NCBI GenBank assembly: GCA_041394725.1
Contig: JAWKHR010000029.1
Coordinates: 13,803 to 77,802, forward strand
DNA from: JAWKHR01 sp041394725
Lineage (GTDB): Bacteria; Acidobacteriota; Vicinamibacteria; Vicinamibacterales; SCN-69-37
Length of the DNA stretch: 64,000 nucleotides
Direction of reading: 5' to 3'
Position 1 is the stretch's first letter. Each line of letters opens with the position of its first letter. Positions 8,613-17,511 of the stretch are shown in pieces. The notes under the pieces were generated by a model that searched no databases, had not been told where the DNA came from, and saw nothing but the letters and a program-made list of their open reading frames with translations. The position numbers and the translations under genes were made by a program.

Positions 8613-11345
8613 ATGGCCGCCCTCCGTTCGTTCATCGGTCCGTTCGTCGTCGGCCTGGCCGTGTGGTGTGCCGCCGGGGACCTGACCGTCGCCGATCAGA
8701 CCACGGCCACCGTTCGGCTGGCGGTGCCTGCGGCGTGGTGGGTGTTCGTCGTCGCCGCGGCGGGGGCGGCGGCCGTGCCGGGATGGCGGCGGCGACCCGT
8801 GGTCGCGACGCCGGCGCTGCTGGCCACGGTGCCGTGGTGGCCCCTGCCGATGCCGGCCGTCGGCCTCGTGTGGACGGGGCCGCTCGCTTGGCTGCCCATC
8901 GGCATCGCCGCCTGCCTGGCGTTGGCCTCGCCTGTGTCGCGCGCGACGGCGCGCATCGTCGCGCGGGAGCCTCGGGCGGCGGTGCGGCTCGCCGGCGTGC
9001 TGACGCTGCTGGCGGCGCTGGCCACGGCCTGGTCCGTCGCGCCCCGGTTGCCCGGCGGCGACGAGCCACACTACCTCGTCATCACGCAGAGCCTGCTCCT
9101 GGACGGGGATCTGCGCATCCAGAACAACCACGATCGCGGTGACTACCGCGCCTACTTCGGGGGCACGCTGCGCCCGGACGTCATCCAGCGCGGCCGTGAC
9201 GGGGAGGTCTACTCCATTCACGCGCCCGGTACGTCCGTGCTGGTGCTGCCCGCGTTCGCCGTCTTCGGGTACCGGGGCGCCCAGGCGATGGTGCTGCTCT
9301 CGGGCGTGCTGGCGGCGATGCTGCTCTGGCAGGCCACGTGGCTGGCCACCCGGCGAACGGACGCGGCCTGGTTCGCCTGGGCGGCGGTGGCGCTGACGCC
9401 GACCTTCCTCCTGCAGAGCGTCACGCTGTTCCCCGACGGCTTCGGCATGCTCGCGACGGCCGGGGGGCTCTGGCTGATCGTGCGGCTCGGCTCGGCGGAC
9501 GCCCCGCCCGTCGGCGTCGCGCCGGTCGTGGCCGTCTCCGCCGCACTGGCGGTCCTCCCGTGGCTGCACACGCGCTTCGCGGTCATCGCCGGCGGACTCG
9601 GCCTCGCGATCGTCGTCCGGCTGATGCGGGCATCCGGTGCCGGACGCGTACGCCGGCTCGTGGCGTTCGCCGTGTTGCCGGCCCTCGCGGCGATTGGCTG
9701 GTTCGCCTACTTCCAGCTCATCTACGGCACGCCGAGTCCCGCCGCGCCGTACGGCACCGACACGAGCCTCACGCAGTGGCGCTTCGTGCCTGGCGGGCTT
9801 GCCGCGCTGGTCTTCGACCAGCAGTACGGCCTGCTGCCGTACTCTCCGGTGCTCGCGTGCTGGGCGGTCGGCCTGTGGCCGTGGCGCGGCGTGGACGCGT
9901 CTCCGTCCCGTACCCCTTCGACGCCGGCGCGCAGGGGCGCCGGCGCGGCAACCTGGATCGGCGCCGGCGTGACGGTGGCCTATCTCGCGGCCGTGGCGAT
10001 CTACTGGATGTGGTGGGCCGGGCTGCCCGCGCCGCCGGCCCGGTTCGCGGCGGCCGCGCTGCCGCTCGTGGCGCTGCCGGTCGGCGTGGCCTGGGCACGG
10101 ATCGGCCCGAACGGGCGGCGGCTGGCGGTGACGCTGCTTCTCGTCTCGCTGGCGACGACCGCGGTCGTGCTGGGCGTTGACCGCGGCGCGCTCGCGTGGA
10201 ACATGCGTGACGCGGTGGCGCGCTGGCTCGACTGGCTCGGCCCCGTCGTGGACCTTGCCCGGGCCTGGCCGAGCTTCTTCTGGCGTCTCGATCCGGCGGA
10301 TCTTTCGACCGAGTGGCCCTTCGTGCTGGCCTCGATCGTCTGGCTGGCCGTGCCGCTGCTGCTCGCGGCCGGCCTGCTGCGCCTGGCAGCCCGGGGCGGC
10401 TGGCCGGGCGACCACGTGAGGCTGGCGTGCGGATGGTGGGTCGCCGCGGCGGTGATGGCGACCGCGCAGGTCGGCTGGACGCTGGCCGGCGCGTCCGCGC
10501 CCCCGCCGGGCGTCCCTCGCGCGACCGCGCTCGATCCGGCCCGGTCGCAGCTCGACGTCCTGCGGCGCGCGGCCGATGGCGGCCCGGTCTGGCGTCTGGC
10601 TGCGCTCGGTGTCGGCCGTCCGGCGCACGCCGCCTCGCTGGCCCTGGTGCGGCCGGAATCGCCGGGCCGCACGGATGCGCCGCCGCCGTGGCTCGCGCTG
10701 GCCGGCGTGCCGGCTGGCGCCTATCAGCTCGAGATCGTCAAGGGCGACGGCCGGGGCACGACGCTCGTGGCCTCGCTCGGCCGATCGGCACCGGTGGGGC
10801 AGTGGGCCGTCGGTCCGGGCGCGCGGCAGGTCCTGCCGCTCGATCTGCCGGCCGGCGCCGATCGACTGGTCATCGCGCCACCGGACGGCGCCCCGTTGCC
10901 GCCGGACGCGCACGTCGCACTTCGGGCCGTCGCGCTCGAGCCGATGCCCGGCGGGCGGTTCGCCGTCGCGGCCGCCCGGCTCGGTCGCGCGACGGTGCTG
11001 CTGCTCGACGACGGCGTGTTCGTGGAACCGGAGGGCCTCTGGGTGCGGGGCGGGCGCGACGCGACCTTCCTGGTCGTCGGGCCGGCGGGGCAGGGCGGAC
11101 GTCTCCGGCTCGGCAACGCGCCGGTGCCGAACGACGTGCGGCTCGTGGTGGACGGCGCGGTCGTGCTCGACGAGGCGATGGCCGCCTCGGCGTCGCGCGA
11201 GGTATCCCTGCCGGCAACGCCGGACGGGCGCGTGCTCGTGTCGGTGAGGTCGTCGGGCGGATTCCGGCCCTCCGACCTCGGCGGGTCGGAGGACCGGCGG
11301 TATCTCGGGGTCCGGGTCGAACTGCGCGACCCGGCGGGACGGTAG
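8613..11345 (+). CDS. Large GT-C-type membrane glycosyltransferase-like protein
   Basis: This 910-residue protein has two halves. Residues 1-600 are strongly hydrophobic, with roughly a dozen membrane helices. The first large loop contains PGGDEPHYLV, in which Asp150 and Glu151 sit where GT-C enzymes (PMT/Alg/ArnT types) carry their catalytic or metal-binding acidic pair. The last 300 residues are soluble and beta-rich (LAGVPAGAYQLEI, RLVVDGAVV), probably a periplasmic carbohydrate-binding-like domain. Such enzymes move sugars from polyprenyl-phosphate donors to acceptors on the outer face of the membrane. Donor and acceptor are unknown. It ends one base before the convergent gene's stop. Confidence 0.72.
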   Translation: MAALRSFIGPFVVGLAVWCAAGDLTVADQTTATVRLAVPAAWWVFVVAAAGAAAVPGWRRRPVVATPALLATVPWWPLPMPAVGLVWTGPLAWLPIGIAACLALASPVSRATARIVAREPRAAVRLAGVLTLLAALATAWSVAPRLPGGDEPHYLVITQSLLLDGDLRIQNNHDRGDYRAYFGGTLRPDVIQRGRDGEVYSIHAPGTSVLVLPAFAVFGYRGAQAMVLLSGVLAAMLLWQATWLATRRTDAAWFAWAAVALTPTFLLQSVTLFPDGFGMLATAGGLWLIVRLGSADAPPVGVAPVVAVSAALAVLPWLHTRFAVIAGGLGLAIVVRLMRASGAGRVRRLVAFAVLPALAAIGWFAYFQLIYGTPSPAAPYGTDTSLTQWRFVPGGLAALVFDQQYGLLPYSPVLACWAVGLWPWRGVDASPSRTPSTPARRGAGAATWIGAGVTVAYLAAVAIYWMWWAGLPAPPARFAAAALPLVALPVGVAWARIGPNGRRLAVTLLLVSLATTAVVLGVDRGALAWNMRDAVARWLDWLGPVVDLARAWPSFFWRLDPADLSTEWPFVLASIVWLAVPLLLAAGLLRLAARGGWPGDHVRLACGWWVAAAVMATAQVGWTLAGASAPPPGVPRATALDPARSQLDVLRRAADGGPVWRLAALGVGRPAHAASLALVRPESPGRTDAPPPWLALAGVPAGAYQLEIVKGDGRGTTLVASLGRSAPVGQWAVGPGARQVLPLDLPAGADRLVIAPPDGAPLPPDAHVALRAVALEPMPGGRFAVAAARLGRATVLLLDDGVFVEPEGLWVRGGRDATFLVVGPAGQGGRLRLGNAPVPNDVRLVVDGAVVLDEAMAASASREVSLPATPDGRVLVSVRSSGGFRPSDLGGSEDRRYLGVRVELRDPAGR

Positions 11346-11346
11346 G

Positions 11347-12213
11347 TCAGTAGCGCAGCGCGGCGCCGAAGTACAGTCCCTGGAACTTCACGTCGCCCTT
11401 GTCGCTCTCGATCCGCAGGAGCGTCGTGATCCGGCGCCAGCCCATCTGCAGGCCGACGTTCTCGCCCAGGTTGACCGTGCCGTTGATGTCCCAGTCGAAG
11501 TAGTTGGCTTCGTACTTCGGGATGGTGAGGCCGGCGGAGTTCGTGTAGTCCTGGCCGATGTCCGGCAGCCGCATGCCGCTGACCTCGAAGTTGATCGCCA
11601 GCTCGGGCAGCGGGTACACCCGGCCGACGACGCCGATGGCGGGCAGGGGCGCGGACGCCGTGGTGAATTCCTCGGCGACCGGCGACGCCAGGCGGGCGTT
11701 GAGGCGCGTCTGCCGCACGTCGAACAGCACCCCGATGAAGCCGCGCGGCGTGTAGTAGGCGTCGTACTCGTACCCGATCCGCCAGACCTTCCAGTCGAAC
11801 TGCGACGACACCGGCAGCGAGACGTCGAAGTTCTGGCCGTTGAACACGATCGATCGCGACAGGCGCGCGTCCGCCGTGTAGCTGATCGGGGTGTACTGGA
11901 GCCGGAACCGGTGCTTCTTCGCCGGGCGCAGGACGATCTTCATCTCGCGGAAGCGCTTCTGCTCGAAGCCCAGGTCGCTGACGAAATTCACGTCGTCCCC
12001 GGCGATGCCGAACTGCTCGGACGCGACGATGCCGTTGAGCGCGGGGTTCCAGAAGGTGAACGCGATCTCGGCGTGGTAGTTCTCGCCGAGGCCGGGCGTC
12101 ACGGGCCGGTCGAACTGCTGCGCCCGGGCCGAAACCGGCATGGCGAGGACCGCGAACGCCGCGGCGACGAGAGCGGCCGCTGCCGGCCGGGTCCGCTGTG
12201 ATGCGATGCGCAT
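11347..12213 (-). CDS. Outer-membrane beta-barrel-like protein
   Basis: This 288-residue protein has a clear signal peptide (about residues 1-31, ending near SARAQ). The rest alternates polar and hydrophobic residues as in beta-barrel strands (YHAEIAFTFWNP, HRFRLQYTPISY, VWRIGYEYDAYY, INFEVSGMRLP) and ends in an aromatic residue (ALRY), typical of outer-membrane proteins recognised by BamA. No enzymatic motif is seen; pore, adhesin or structural roles are all open. Its start lies only 15 bases from the start of the divergent ABC exporter gene, so the two must share promoter DNA. Confidence 0.7.
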   Translation of the reverse strand: MRIASQRTRPAAAALVAAAFAVLAMPVSARAQQFDRPVTPGLGENYHAEIAFTFWNPALNGIVASEQFGIAGDDVNFVSDLGFEQKRFREMKIVLRPAKKHRFRLQYTPISYTADARLSRSIVFNGQNFDVSLPVSSQFDWKVWRIGYEYDAYYTPRGFIGVLFDVRQTRLNARLASPVAEEFTTASAPLPAIGVVGRVYPLPELAINFEVSGMRLPDIGQDYTNSAGLTIPKYEANYFDWDINGTVNLGENVGLQMGWRRITTLLRIESDKGDVKFQGLYFGAALRY

Positions 12214-12214
12214 T

Positions 12215-12222
12215 GCTATACT
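12215..12222. promoter_or_regulatory. Shared TATA-type promoter core between divergent genes
   Basis: The plus strand reads TATACT at 12217-12222, exactly six bases before the ATG of the ABC exporter gene, implying a leaderless transcript. The same bases read TATAGC on the minus strand, next to the start of the divergent barrel gene. A bidirectional core is possible, but the minus-strand spacing is less good. Confidence 0.5.
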
Positions 12223-12228
12223 GCCTCC

Positions 12229-14067
12229 ATGCTGCAGGCGCTGCGGCGCCTTCTGCCGTACGTCCTTCGCGTCCGGATCCCCTTCTTCGCTGGCCTGGCG
12301 TCGATCCTCGCGGCCACCGCCATCTCGCTGGTGGCCCCGTGGGTGCTCAAGTACGTCGTCGACGGCCTCACGGAGGGCGTGGACCGTACGCGGCTGGCCT
12401 GGCTCGCGGCGGCCCTCCCCGGCCTCGCCCTGCTCGATGGCGGGTTCAGGTACATGACGCGCAAATGGCTTATCGGCGCGTCCCGGCGGATCGAATACGA
12501 CCTGCGGAACGATTTTTTCGCGCACCTCGAGCGGCTGCCCCAGCCCTATTTCCAGTCGCACCGCACCGGCGACCTCATGTCCCGCGCCACCAACGACTTG
12601 GCGGCGGTCCGGATGCTGGTGGGGCCGGCCGTCATGTATGCGTCGAGCACCGTCGTCGGCTTCGTGCTGGCGGTGGGCATCATGGCGTGGATCGACCTCC
12701 GGCTCACGCTCATCGCCCTGCTGCCGCTGCCGTTCGTGACGCTCGCGACCCGGCACTTCGGGCGGGCCATCCACGACCGCTTCGAGCGCATCCAGGCCCA
12801 GCTGGCGGCGATGAGCGCGGTGGTCCAGGAGTCGCTGGCCGGCGTCCGGGTCGTGCGGGCGTTCCGCCAGGAGGACTTCGAGGTCGCGCGCTTCCGGGCC
12901 GCCAACGACGAGTACGTGGAGCGCAATCGCGGCCTGATCCGGCTCCAGGCCGCGTTCCACCCCAGCCTCGCGTTCTGCTTCGGCCTGAGCGGCCTGCTCG
13001 TGCTCTGGTTCGGCGGCCGGGCGGTGATTGCCGGAACGCTCACGCTGGGCGAGTTCGTCGCGTTCAGTCGGTATCTCGTCCTGCTGGCCTGGCCGGTCAT
13101 CGCGTTCGGCTGGGTCACGAACATCGCGCAGCGTGGCATCGCGTCCTGGGAACGGATGCTGGAGGTGCTCGACGCGCCGGCGCCTGACGACCGTGCCGCC
13201 GACGAGCGCCTGCCGGCCGAGGTGCGCGGCCACGTGGAGTGCCGCCGCCTGACGTTCCGCTACCCGCAGGCGGAGGCCGATGCACTCCGTGACGTCTCGT
13301 TCGAGGTGCAGCCGGGCGAGACGCTCGCCATCGTCGGGCCGACCGGGTCGGGCAAGAGCACACTGCTCTCGCTGCTCGCGCGCCTCCAGGAGCCGCCGCG
13401 GGGCGCCCTCTTCCTCGACGGCGCCGACGTCACGCGCGTCCCTCGCGCGGACCTGCGCGCCGCGATCGGCATGGCCCCGCAGGAGCCGTTCCTCTTCTCG
13501 GACACGGTCGGCGCGAACGTGTTGTTCGGCTGCGGCGGGGGCGAGCCGGACGGCGCTCGGCGGCCGGCGATCGGCACGGGGGATCCCGCCGGCGCTCGGC
13601 GGCCGGCGATCGGCGCTGGGGACGTCGACGACGGGATGGGCGGGCGGCTGCGGCGGGCCGCGGCCATCGCGCACCTCGACGGCGAGGTCGCGGAGTTCCC
13701 CAAGGGCTACGACACACTGGTCGGGGAGCGCGGCGTCACCCTCTCGGGCGGCCAGAAGCAGCGAGTGGCACTGGCGCGCGCGGTGGCCACCGATCCGCGC
13801 GTGCTCATTCTCGACGACACGCTTTCGGCCGTCGACACCGCGACCGAGGCCGCCATCCTCCGCGGCCTGCGCGACGTCCGCCGGTCGCGCACGTGCCTCA
13901 TCGTGTCGCACCGCGTGTCCACGGTGCGAGACGCCGATCGGATTCTCGTCCTCGACGAGGGACGCGTCGTCGAACGCGGCCGGCACGACGACCTGGTCGC
14001 GCGCGGCGGCCTCTACGCGGACATGCACGAGCGGCAGCGGCTGGAGGACGAGATTGCCCGGAGCTGA
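12229..14067 (+). CDS. ABC exporter half-transporter, degenerate-site subunit
   Basis: This 612-residue type IV ABC exporter has six membrane helices (about 1-310) followed by an ATPase domain. Walker A is GPTGSGKST (370-377), the signature LSGGQKQR (505-512) is canonical, but Walker B reads ILILDDTLSAVD, so Asp530 replaces the catalytic glutamate. The next gene encodes a subunit with the opposite defect, so the two should form a heterodimer with one canonical and one degenerate ATP site, as in TM287/288 and BmrCD. Between the Q-loop and signature there is an unusual Gly/Ala/Arg-rich insert (about 435-467) encoded by a duplicated 39-bp unit. The product likely exports lipids or drugs. A TATACT box six bases before the ATG suggests leaderless transcription. 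Confidence 0.93.
   Translation: MLQALRRLLPYVLRVRIPFFAGLASILAATAISLVAPWVLKYVVDGLTEGVDRTRLAWLAAALPGLALLDGGFRYMTRKWLIGASRRIEYDLRNDFFAHLERLPQPYFQSHRTGDLMSRATNDLAAVRMLVGPAVMYASSTVVGFVLAVGIMAWIDLRLTLIALLPLPFVTLATRHFGRAIHDRFERIQAQLAAMSAVVQESLAGVRVVRAFRQEDFEVARFRAANDEYVERNRGLIRLQAAFHPSLAFCFGLSGLLVLWFGGRAVIAGTLTLGEFVAFSRYLVLLAWPVIAFGWVTNIAQRGIASWERMLEVLDAPAPDDRAADERLPAEVRGHVECRRLTFRYPQAEADALRDVSFEVQPGETLAIVGPTGSGKSTLLSLLARLQEPPRGALFLDGADVTRVPRADLRAAIGMAPQEPFLFSDTVGANVLFGCGGGEPDGARRPAIGTGDPAGARRPAIGAGDVDDGMGGRLRRAAAIAHLDGEVAEFPKGYDTLVGERGVTLSGGQKQRVALARAVATDPRVLILDDTLSAVDTATEAAILRGLRDVRRSRTCLIVSHRVSTVRDADRILVLDEGRVVERGRHDDLVARGGLYADMHERQRLEDEIARS
13551..13628 (+). repeat. In-frame 39-bp tandem duplication inside the ABC ATPase
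   Basis: An identical 25-base block occurs at 13551-13575 and 13590-13614, with period 39. It encodes GARRPAIG twice in the helical-domain region of the nucleotide-binding domain. Length is a multiple of three, so the frame is kept. Confidence 0.9.
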
Positions 14068-14084
14068 GGCGAGGCGCGCGCGCC

Positions 14085-15893
14085 ATGGATGACGACGTCC
14101 TCGGCAAGGCGTACGACGCCCGCCTCATGCGGCGGCTGCTGACCTACCTGCGGCCGCACACGACGGCGGTCATCGTCGCCGCGACCGCGATCCTCGGCGC
14201 GTCGATCGCCGAGCTGGCGCAGCCCTGGCTGGCCCAGATCGCGATCGATCGCGACATCGCGACGGGCGACGTCGCCGGCCTCGGCCGGGTGGCGCTGACC
14301 TTCCTGGCCCTGCTGATCGCCGGCTTCGGCCTCGCCTACGTGCAGACCGCCGTGCTGCAGATGACCGGGCAGCGCATCATGCACCGCCTGCGCATGCAGG
14401 TCTACGAGCACCTCCAGCAGCTCGACCTCCGCTTCTACGACCGCAACCCGGTCGGGCGGCTCATGACGCGGGTGACGACCGACGTGGACGCGCTGAACGA
14501 CCTGTTCGCGTCCGGCGTCATCACCGTGCTGGGCGACATCGTCGCGCTCGCCGGCATCATGACGGCGATGCTCGTCATGAACTGGCGGCTCGCGCTGGTC
14601 GCGTTCGTCGTGCTCCCGGCCATCGCCTGGACGACGCAGTGGTTCCGCCGTAACGTCCGGCAGTCGTACCGCCAGGTCCGGGGGCTGGTCGCGCGCGTGA
14701 ACGCCTTTCTGCAGGAGCACCTCACCGGCATCTCGACCGTGCAGCTCTTCGGGCAGGAGGCGCGGGTCCACGGGCGCTTCGACCGGATCAACCGCGACCT
14801 GCGCGACGTCAACCTGCAGGCGATCACCTACTACGCGATCTTCTACCCGGTGATCGAGCTCATCGCCGCCGTCTCGGGCGGCCTCATCGTCTGGTTCGGC
14901 GGGTTGTGGGCCCTCGACGGGACCGTCAGTCTCGGCGTGCTCGTGGCGTTCCTCCAGTACTCACGCCGGTTCTTCCAGCCGATCAGCGACCTTTCCGAGA
15001 AGTTCAACATCCTGCAGGCCGCCATGGCGGCCTCCGAGCGGATCTTCACGCTGCTCGACACGCCCCCGCGCGTGCCGCCGCCCGCTTCACCCCGCCGGCC
15101 GGCCGGGGGCTGGCGCGGCCGGATCGAGTTCGACCAGGTCTGGTTCGCCTACGAGGACGACGACGACGTGCTCGAGGACGTGTCGTTCACCGTCGAGCCC
15201 GGCCAGCGGATCGGCATCGTCGGCGCCACCGGATCCGGCAAGACCACGATTCTCAACCTGCTGCTGCGGTTCTACGACGTCCGGAAGGGGCGCATCCTGG
15301 TGGACGGCATCGACGTCCGCGAGATCGACCCGCGCGAACTGCGGGCGCTCTTCGGCCTGGTGCTGCAGGACGTCCACCTGTTCTCCGGCACGATCGCCGG
15401 CAACGTCCGCCTCGGCCGCGACGACATCGACGACGACGCGGTCCGCTCGGCGGCGAAGGCGGTGCACGCCGACGGCTTCATTCGCGCGCTGCCCGAGGGC
15501 TACGACGCGCCCGTGGCCGAGCGCGGCGCCACCCTCTCGGTCGGGCAGAAGCAGCTGCTGTCCTTCGCGCGCGCCCTGGCGTTCGCGCCACGCGTGCTGC
15601 TGCTCGACGAGGCCACGTCCAGCATCGACACGGCAACCGAGGCGCTCATCGAGGATGCCCTCCACGTGCTGATGTCCGGCCGGTCGGTCGTCGCCATCGC
15701 CCACCGGCTTTCGACCATCCAGGACATGGACACGATTCTGGTCCTGCACAAGGGCCGGCTGCGCGAGCGGGGGAGCCATCAGGCCCTCATCGCCGCGCGT
15801 GGGTTGTACTACCGGTTGTACGAGCTGCAGCGGCACCGGGAAGAGCCGGCGCCGGCAAGGGATCCGGCTTCGGTCAGTGACCCCGCGCCTTGA
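14085..15893 (+). CDS. ABC exporter half-transporter, partner subunit
   Basis: This 602-residue exporter subunit starts 17 bases after the previous gene. The N-terminal half holds six membrane helices with the usual coupling-helix region (RIMHRLRMQVYEHL, PVGRLMTRVTTDVD). The ATPase has Walker A GATGSGKTT (Lys386), Walker B VLLLDEATSSID with catalytic Glu509, and a signature LSVGQKQ in which Val486 replaces the usual glycine. The altered signature would face the partner's Asp-type Walker B, giving one inactive site. The canonical site then uses this subunit's Walker motifs and the partner's LSGGQ. Its last 20 bases overlap the convergent 3D-domain gene. Confidence 0.93.
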   Translation: MDDDVLGKAYDARLMRRLLTYLRPHTTAVIVAATAILGASIAELAQPWLAQIAIDRDIATGDVAGLGRVALTFLALLIAGFGLAYVQTAVLQMTGQRIMHRLRMQVYEHLQQLDLRFYDRNPVGRLMTRVTTDVDALNDLFASGVITVLGDIVALAGIMTAMLVMNWRLALVAFVVLPAIAWTTQWFRRNVRQSYRQVRGLVARVNAFLQEHLTGISTVQLFGQEARVHGRFDRINRDLRDVNLQAITYYAIFYPVIELIAAVSGGLIVWFGGLWALDGTVSLGVLVAFLQYSRRFFQPISDLSEKFNILQAAMAASERIFTLLDTPPRVPPPASPRRPAGGWRGRIEFDQVWFAYEDDDDVLEDVSFTVEPGQRIGIVGATGSGKTTILNLLLRFYDVRKGRILVDGIDVREIDPRELRALFGLVLQDVHLFSGTIAGNVRLGRDDIDDDAVRSAAKAVHADGFIRALPEGYDAPVAERGATLSVGQKQLLSFARALAFAPRVLLLDEATSSIDTATEALIEDALHVLMSGRSVVAIAHRLSTIQDMDTILVLHKGRLRERGSHQALIAARGLYYRLYELQRHREEPAPARDPASVSDPAP

Positions 15894-16344
15894 TGGCCGG
15901 GGCCGTGTTCGTCTGGTCCCAGCCGAGCCGCAGGACGGTGACCTTCACCTTCCGCCGGCCGAAGTCGAGCGCCTCGTAGCAGCTCCAGATGTAGATGTCG
16001 ATCTCGCGGCCCTGGATCTCGGGCCCGGTGTCGAGCACGCTGTAGATGCCCTTGTACCGCTCGTCCACCCCGTCCACCTGGATCACCGAACCAATCGGCA
16101 GGATCTTCGGGTCGGCCGCCGCCATGCCCGCACGGACCCGGGCCCCCGAAGCCGTCGTCTGGCCCTTGCAGTAGGCCGTCGCCTCGAAGTCCATCGTGGC
16201 CCCGGGTTCGGGGTCGAGCAGGGCCTGACCGGGCAGGGAGACCTGCTTCGAGTCGATGACCGTCGCCTCGTAGACCAGCACGAAGGCCGAGGCGCCCAGC
16301 ACGGTGGCGAGCAGCTTCCGGCGAAATGAACGCGAGATGCGCAT
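15874..16344 (-). CDS. 3D-domain protein (MltA/RlpA-like double-psi barrel)
   Basis: This 156-residue protein has an N-terminal membrane anchor or signal (about residues 9-27). The C-terminal 100 residues form a 3D domain: FEATAYCKGQTTASG, ADPKILPIGS, and YSVLDTGPEIQGREIDIYI contain the three conserved aspartates that name the family. These domains occur in lytic transglycosylase MltA and in cell-wall-active secreted proteins, so a role in peptidoglycan remodelling in the periplasm is likely. Whether it is enzymatic by itself is unclear. It lies convergent to the ABC exporter and overlaps its stop. Confidence 0.82.
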   Translation of the reverse strand: MRISRSFRRKLLATVLGASAFVLVYEATVIDSKQVSLPGQALLDPEPGATMDFEATAYCKGQTTASGARVRAGMAAADPKILPIGSVIQVDGVDERYKGIYSVLDTGPEIQGREIDIYIWSCYEALDFGRRKVKVTVLRLGWDQTNTAPAIKARGH

Positions 16345-16458
16345 GCTGGGTCTGGGCTGCAGGGGACCCGACCAGCGTACCGTGAGGTCTCAGCGAAAGT
16401 CCAGCGAAAGTCGTGAAATATCGTGGAAATTCAGGCTAAGTAGCGTATTCGTAACGTG

Positions 16459-17505
16459 TTACGCGAAATGAGCGAAGCCGCGAGGCAAATCGGCCTCGGA
16501 TCCGTCCGCGATGAGCCTGTTGCCGGGTTTCCGCGTGAGGACGCCGACGCGGGTGACGGGAACGTCACCCGCGTGCCTGACGGCCGCCAGGAAGGCACGC
16601 CGCCGGCGCGGCGCGACCGCGAAGAGCAGTTCGTAGTCGTCGCCGCCCGCCAGCGCGAACCGCCAGGCGGGAGGCTCCGGCGACCGGGCCCCGGGTGCGA
16701 CGGGAATCGCCGCGGCCTCGATGCGCACGCCCGTGCCGCTGGCGCCCGCAATCTGGGCGGCCGCGTCGGCCAGCCCGTCCGAGAGGTCCATGCACGCGGT
16801 CGCGGCACGGTTGCCGGCCACCATCCGGCCGAGCCTCAGGCGTGGCGTCGGCCGGCGGTACCGGTCGAGGCAGGCCTGCACCTCGCCGGTCAGCTCGGGC
16901 GGCGGTGGCGGCGCGTAGTCACGAAGGGGGTCGATGGGGACGCTCGCCACGAGCCAGGCCAGCGCGGCGGCTCCCTGGCCGAGCCAGCCCGTCACGTAGA
17001 GTTCGTCGCCGGGCCTTCCGCCGCTCCGGGTGAGCACCCGGCGCGGGCGCACGGTGCCAATCGCGGTGACGTCGACGACGAGCGGACCGGGAGAGCGGGT
17101 GATGTTGCCGCCCACGAGCGCGGTGCCCGTCGCGCCGGCCAGGCCGAGCAGTCCGTCGAGCAGCGCGTCCAGGTCGGCGACAGGGTAGTCCGCCGGGAGG
17201 GCGAGGCTGAGCAGGGCCGCGCGGGGCGCGGCGCCCATCGCGGCCAGGTCGCTGAGGTTGACGGCGAGCGCCTTGTGGCCGACGTCCTCCGGCGAGGACC
17301 AGCCGCGGCGGAAGTGGACGTCCTCGACGAGGCTGTCGGTCGTGACGACGATCGACGCGCCGCGATCGGGCGCCAGCACCGCGGCGTCGTCGCCGATGCC
17401 GATGAGGATCCCCGGCGGATCCGCGGGCACGCGCGCCCGGATGCGCGCGATGAGCGCGGCTTCGCCGAGGTCCGCGACGGTGTCGCGGGAAGGGGCGTCA
17501 GGCAC
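16459..17505 (-). CDS. thiL: Thiamine-monophosphate kinase
   Basis: This 348-residue cytoplasmic enzyme phosphorylates thiamine monophosphate to the active cofactor thiamine diphosphate. Family motifs appear in order: GIGDDAAVL, TTDSLVEDVHF, VNLSDLAAMGA, GGNITR and MDLSDGLAD, the last two lining the ATP/Mg site. Length is normal for the family (about 320-350). It is preceded on the same strand by the 6S RNA and ends in front of a 114-base gap containing no recognisable riboswitch. No other thiamine genes are in the window. Confidence 0.95.
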   Translation of the reverse strand: MPDAPSRDTVADLGEAALIARIRARVPADPPGILIGIGDDAAVLAPDRGASIVVTTDSLVEDVHFRRGWSSPEDVGHKALAVNLSDLAAMGAAPRAALLSLALPADYPVADLDALLDGLLGLAGATGTALVGGNITRSPGPLVVDVTAIGTVRPRRVLTRSGGRPGDELYVTGWLGQGAAALAWLVASVPIDPLRDYAPPPPPELTGEVQACLDRYRRPTPRLRLGRMVAGNRAATACMDLSDGLADAAAQIAGASGTGVRIEAAAIPVAPGARSPEPPAWRFALAGGDDYELLFAVAPRRRRAFLAAVRHAGDVPVTRVGVLTRKPGNRLIADGSEADLPRGFAHFA

Positions 17506-17511
17506 GTGTCA

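Noticed and set aside
8589..10913. 774-codon minus-strand open frame
   Set aside because: Antisense to the GT-C gene; composition of H, R, G and Q only, no hydrophobic core or motif. High GC makes such frames long by chance.
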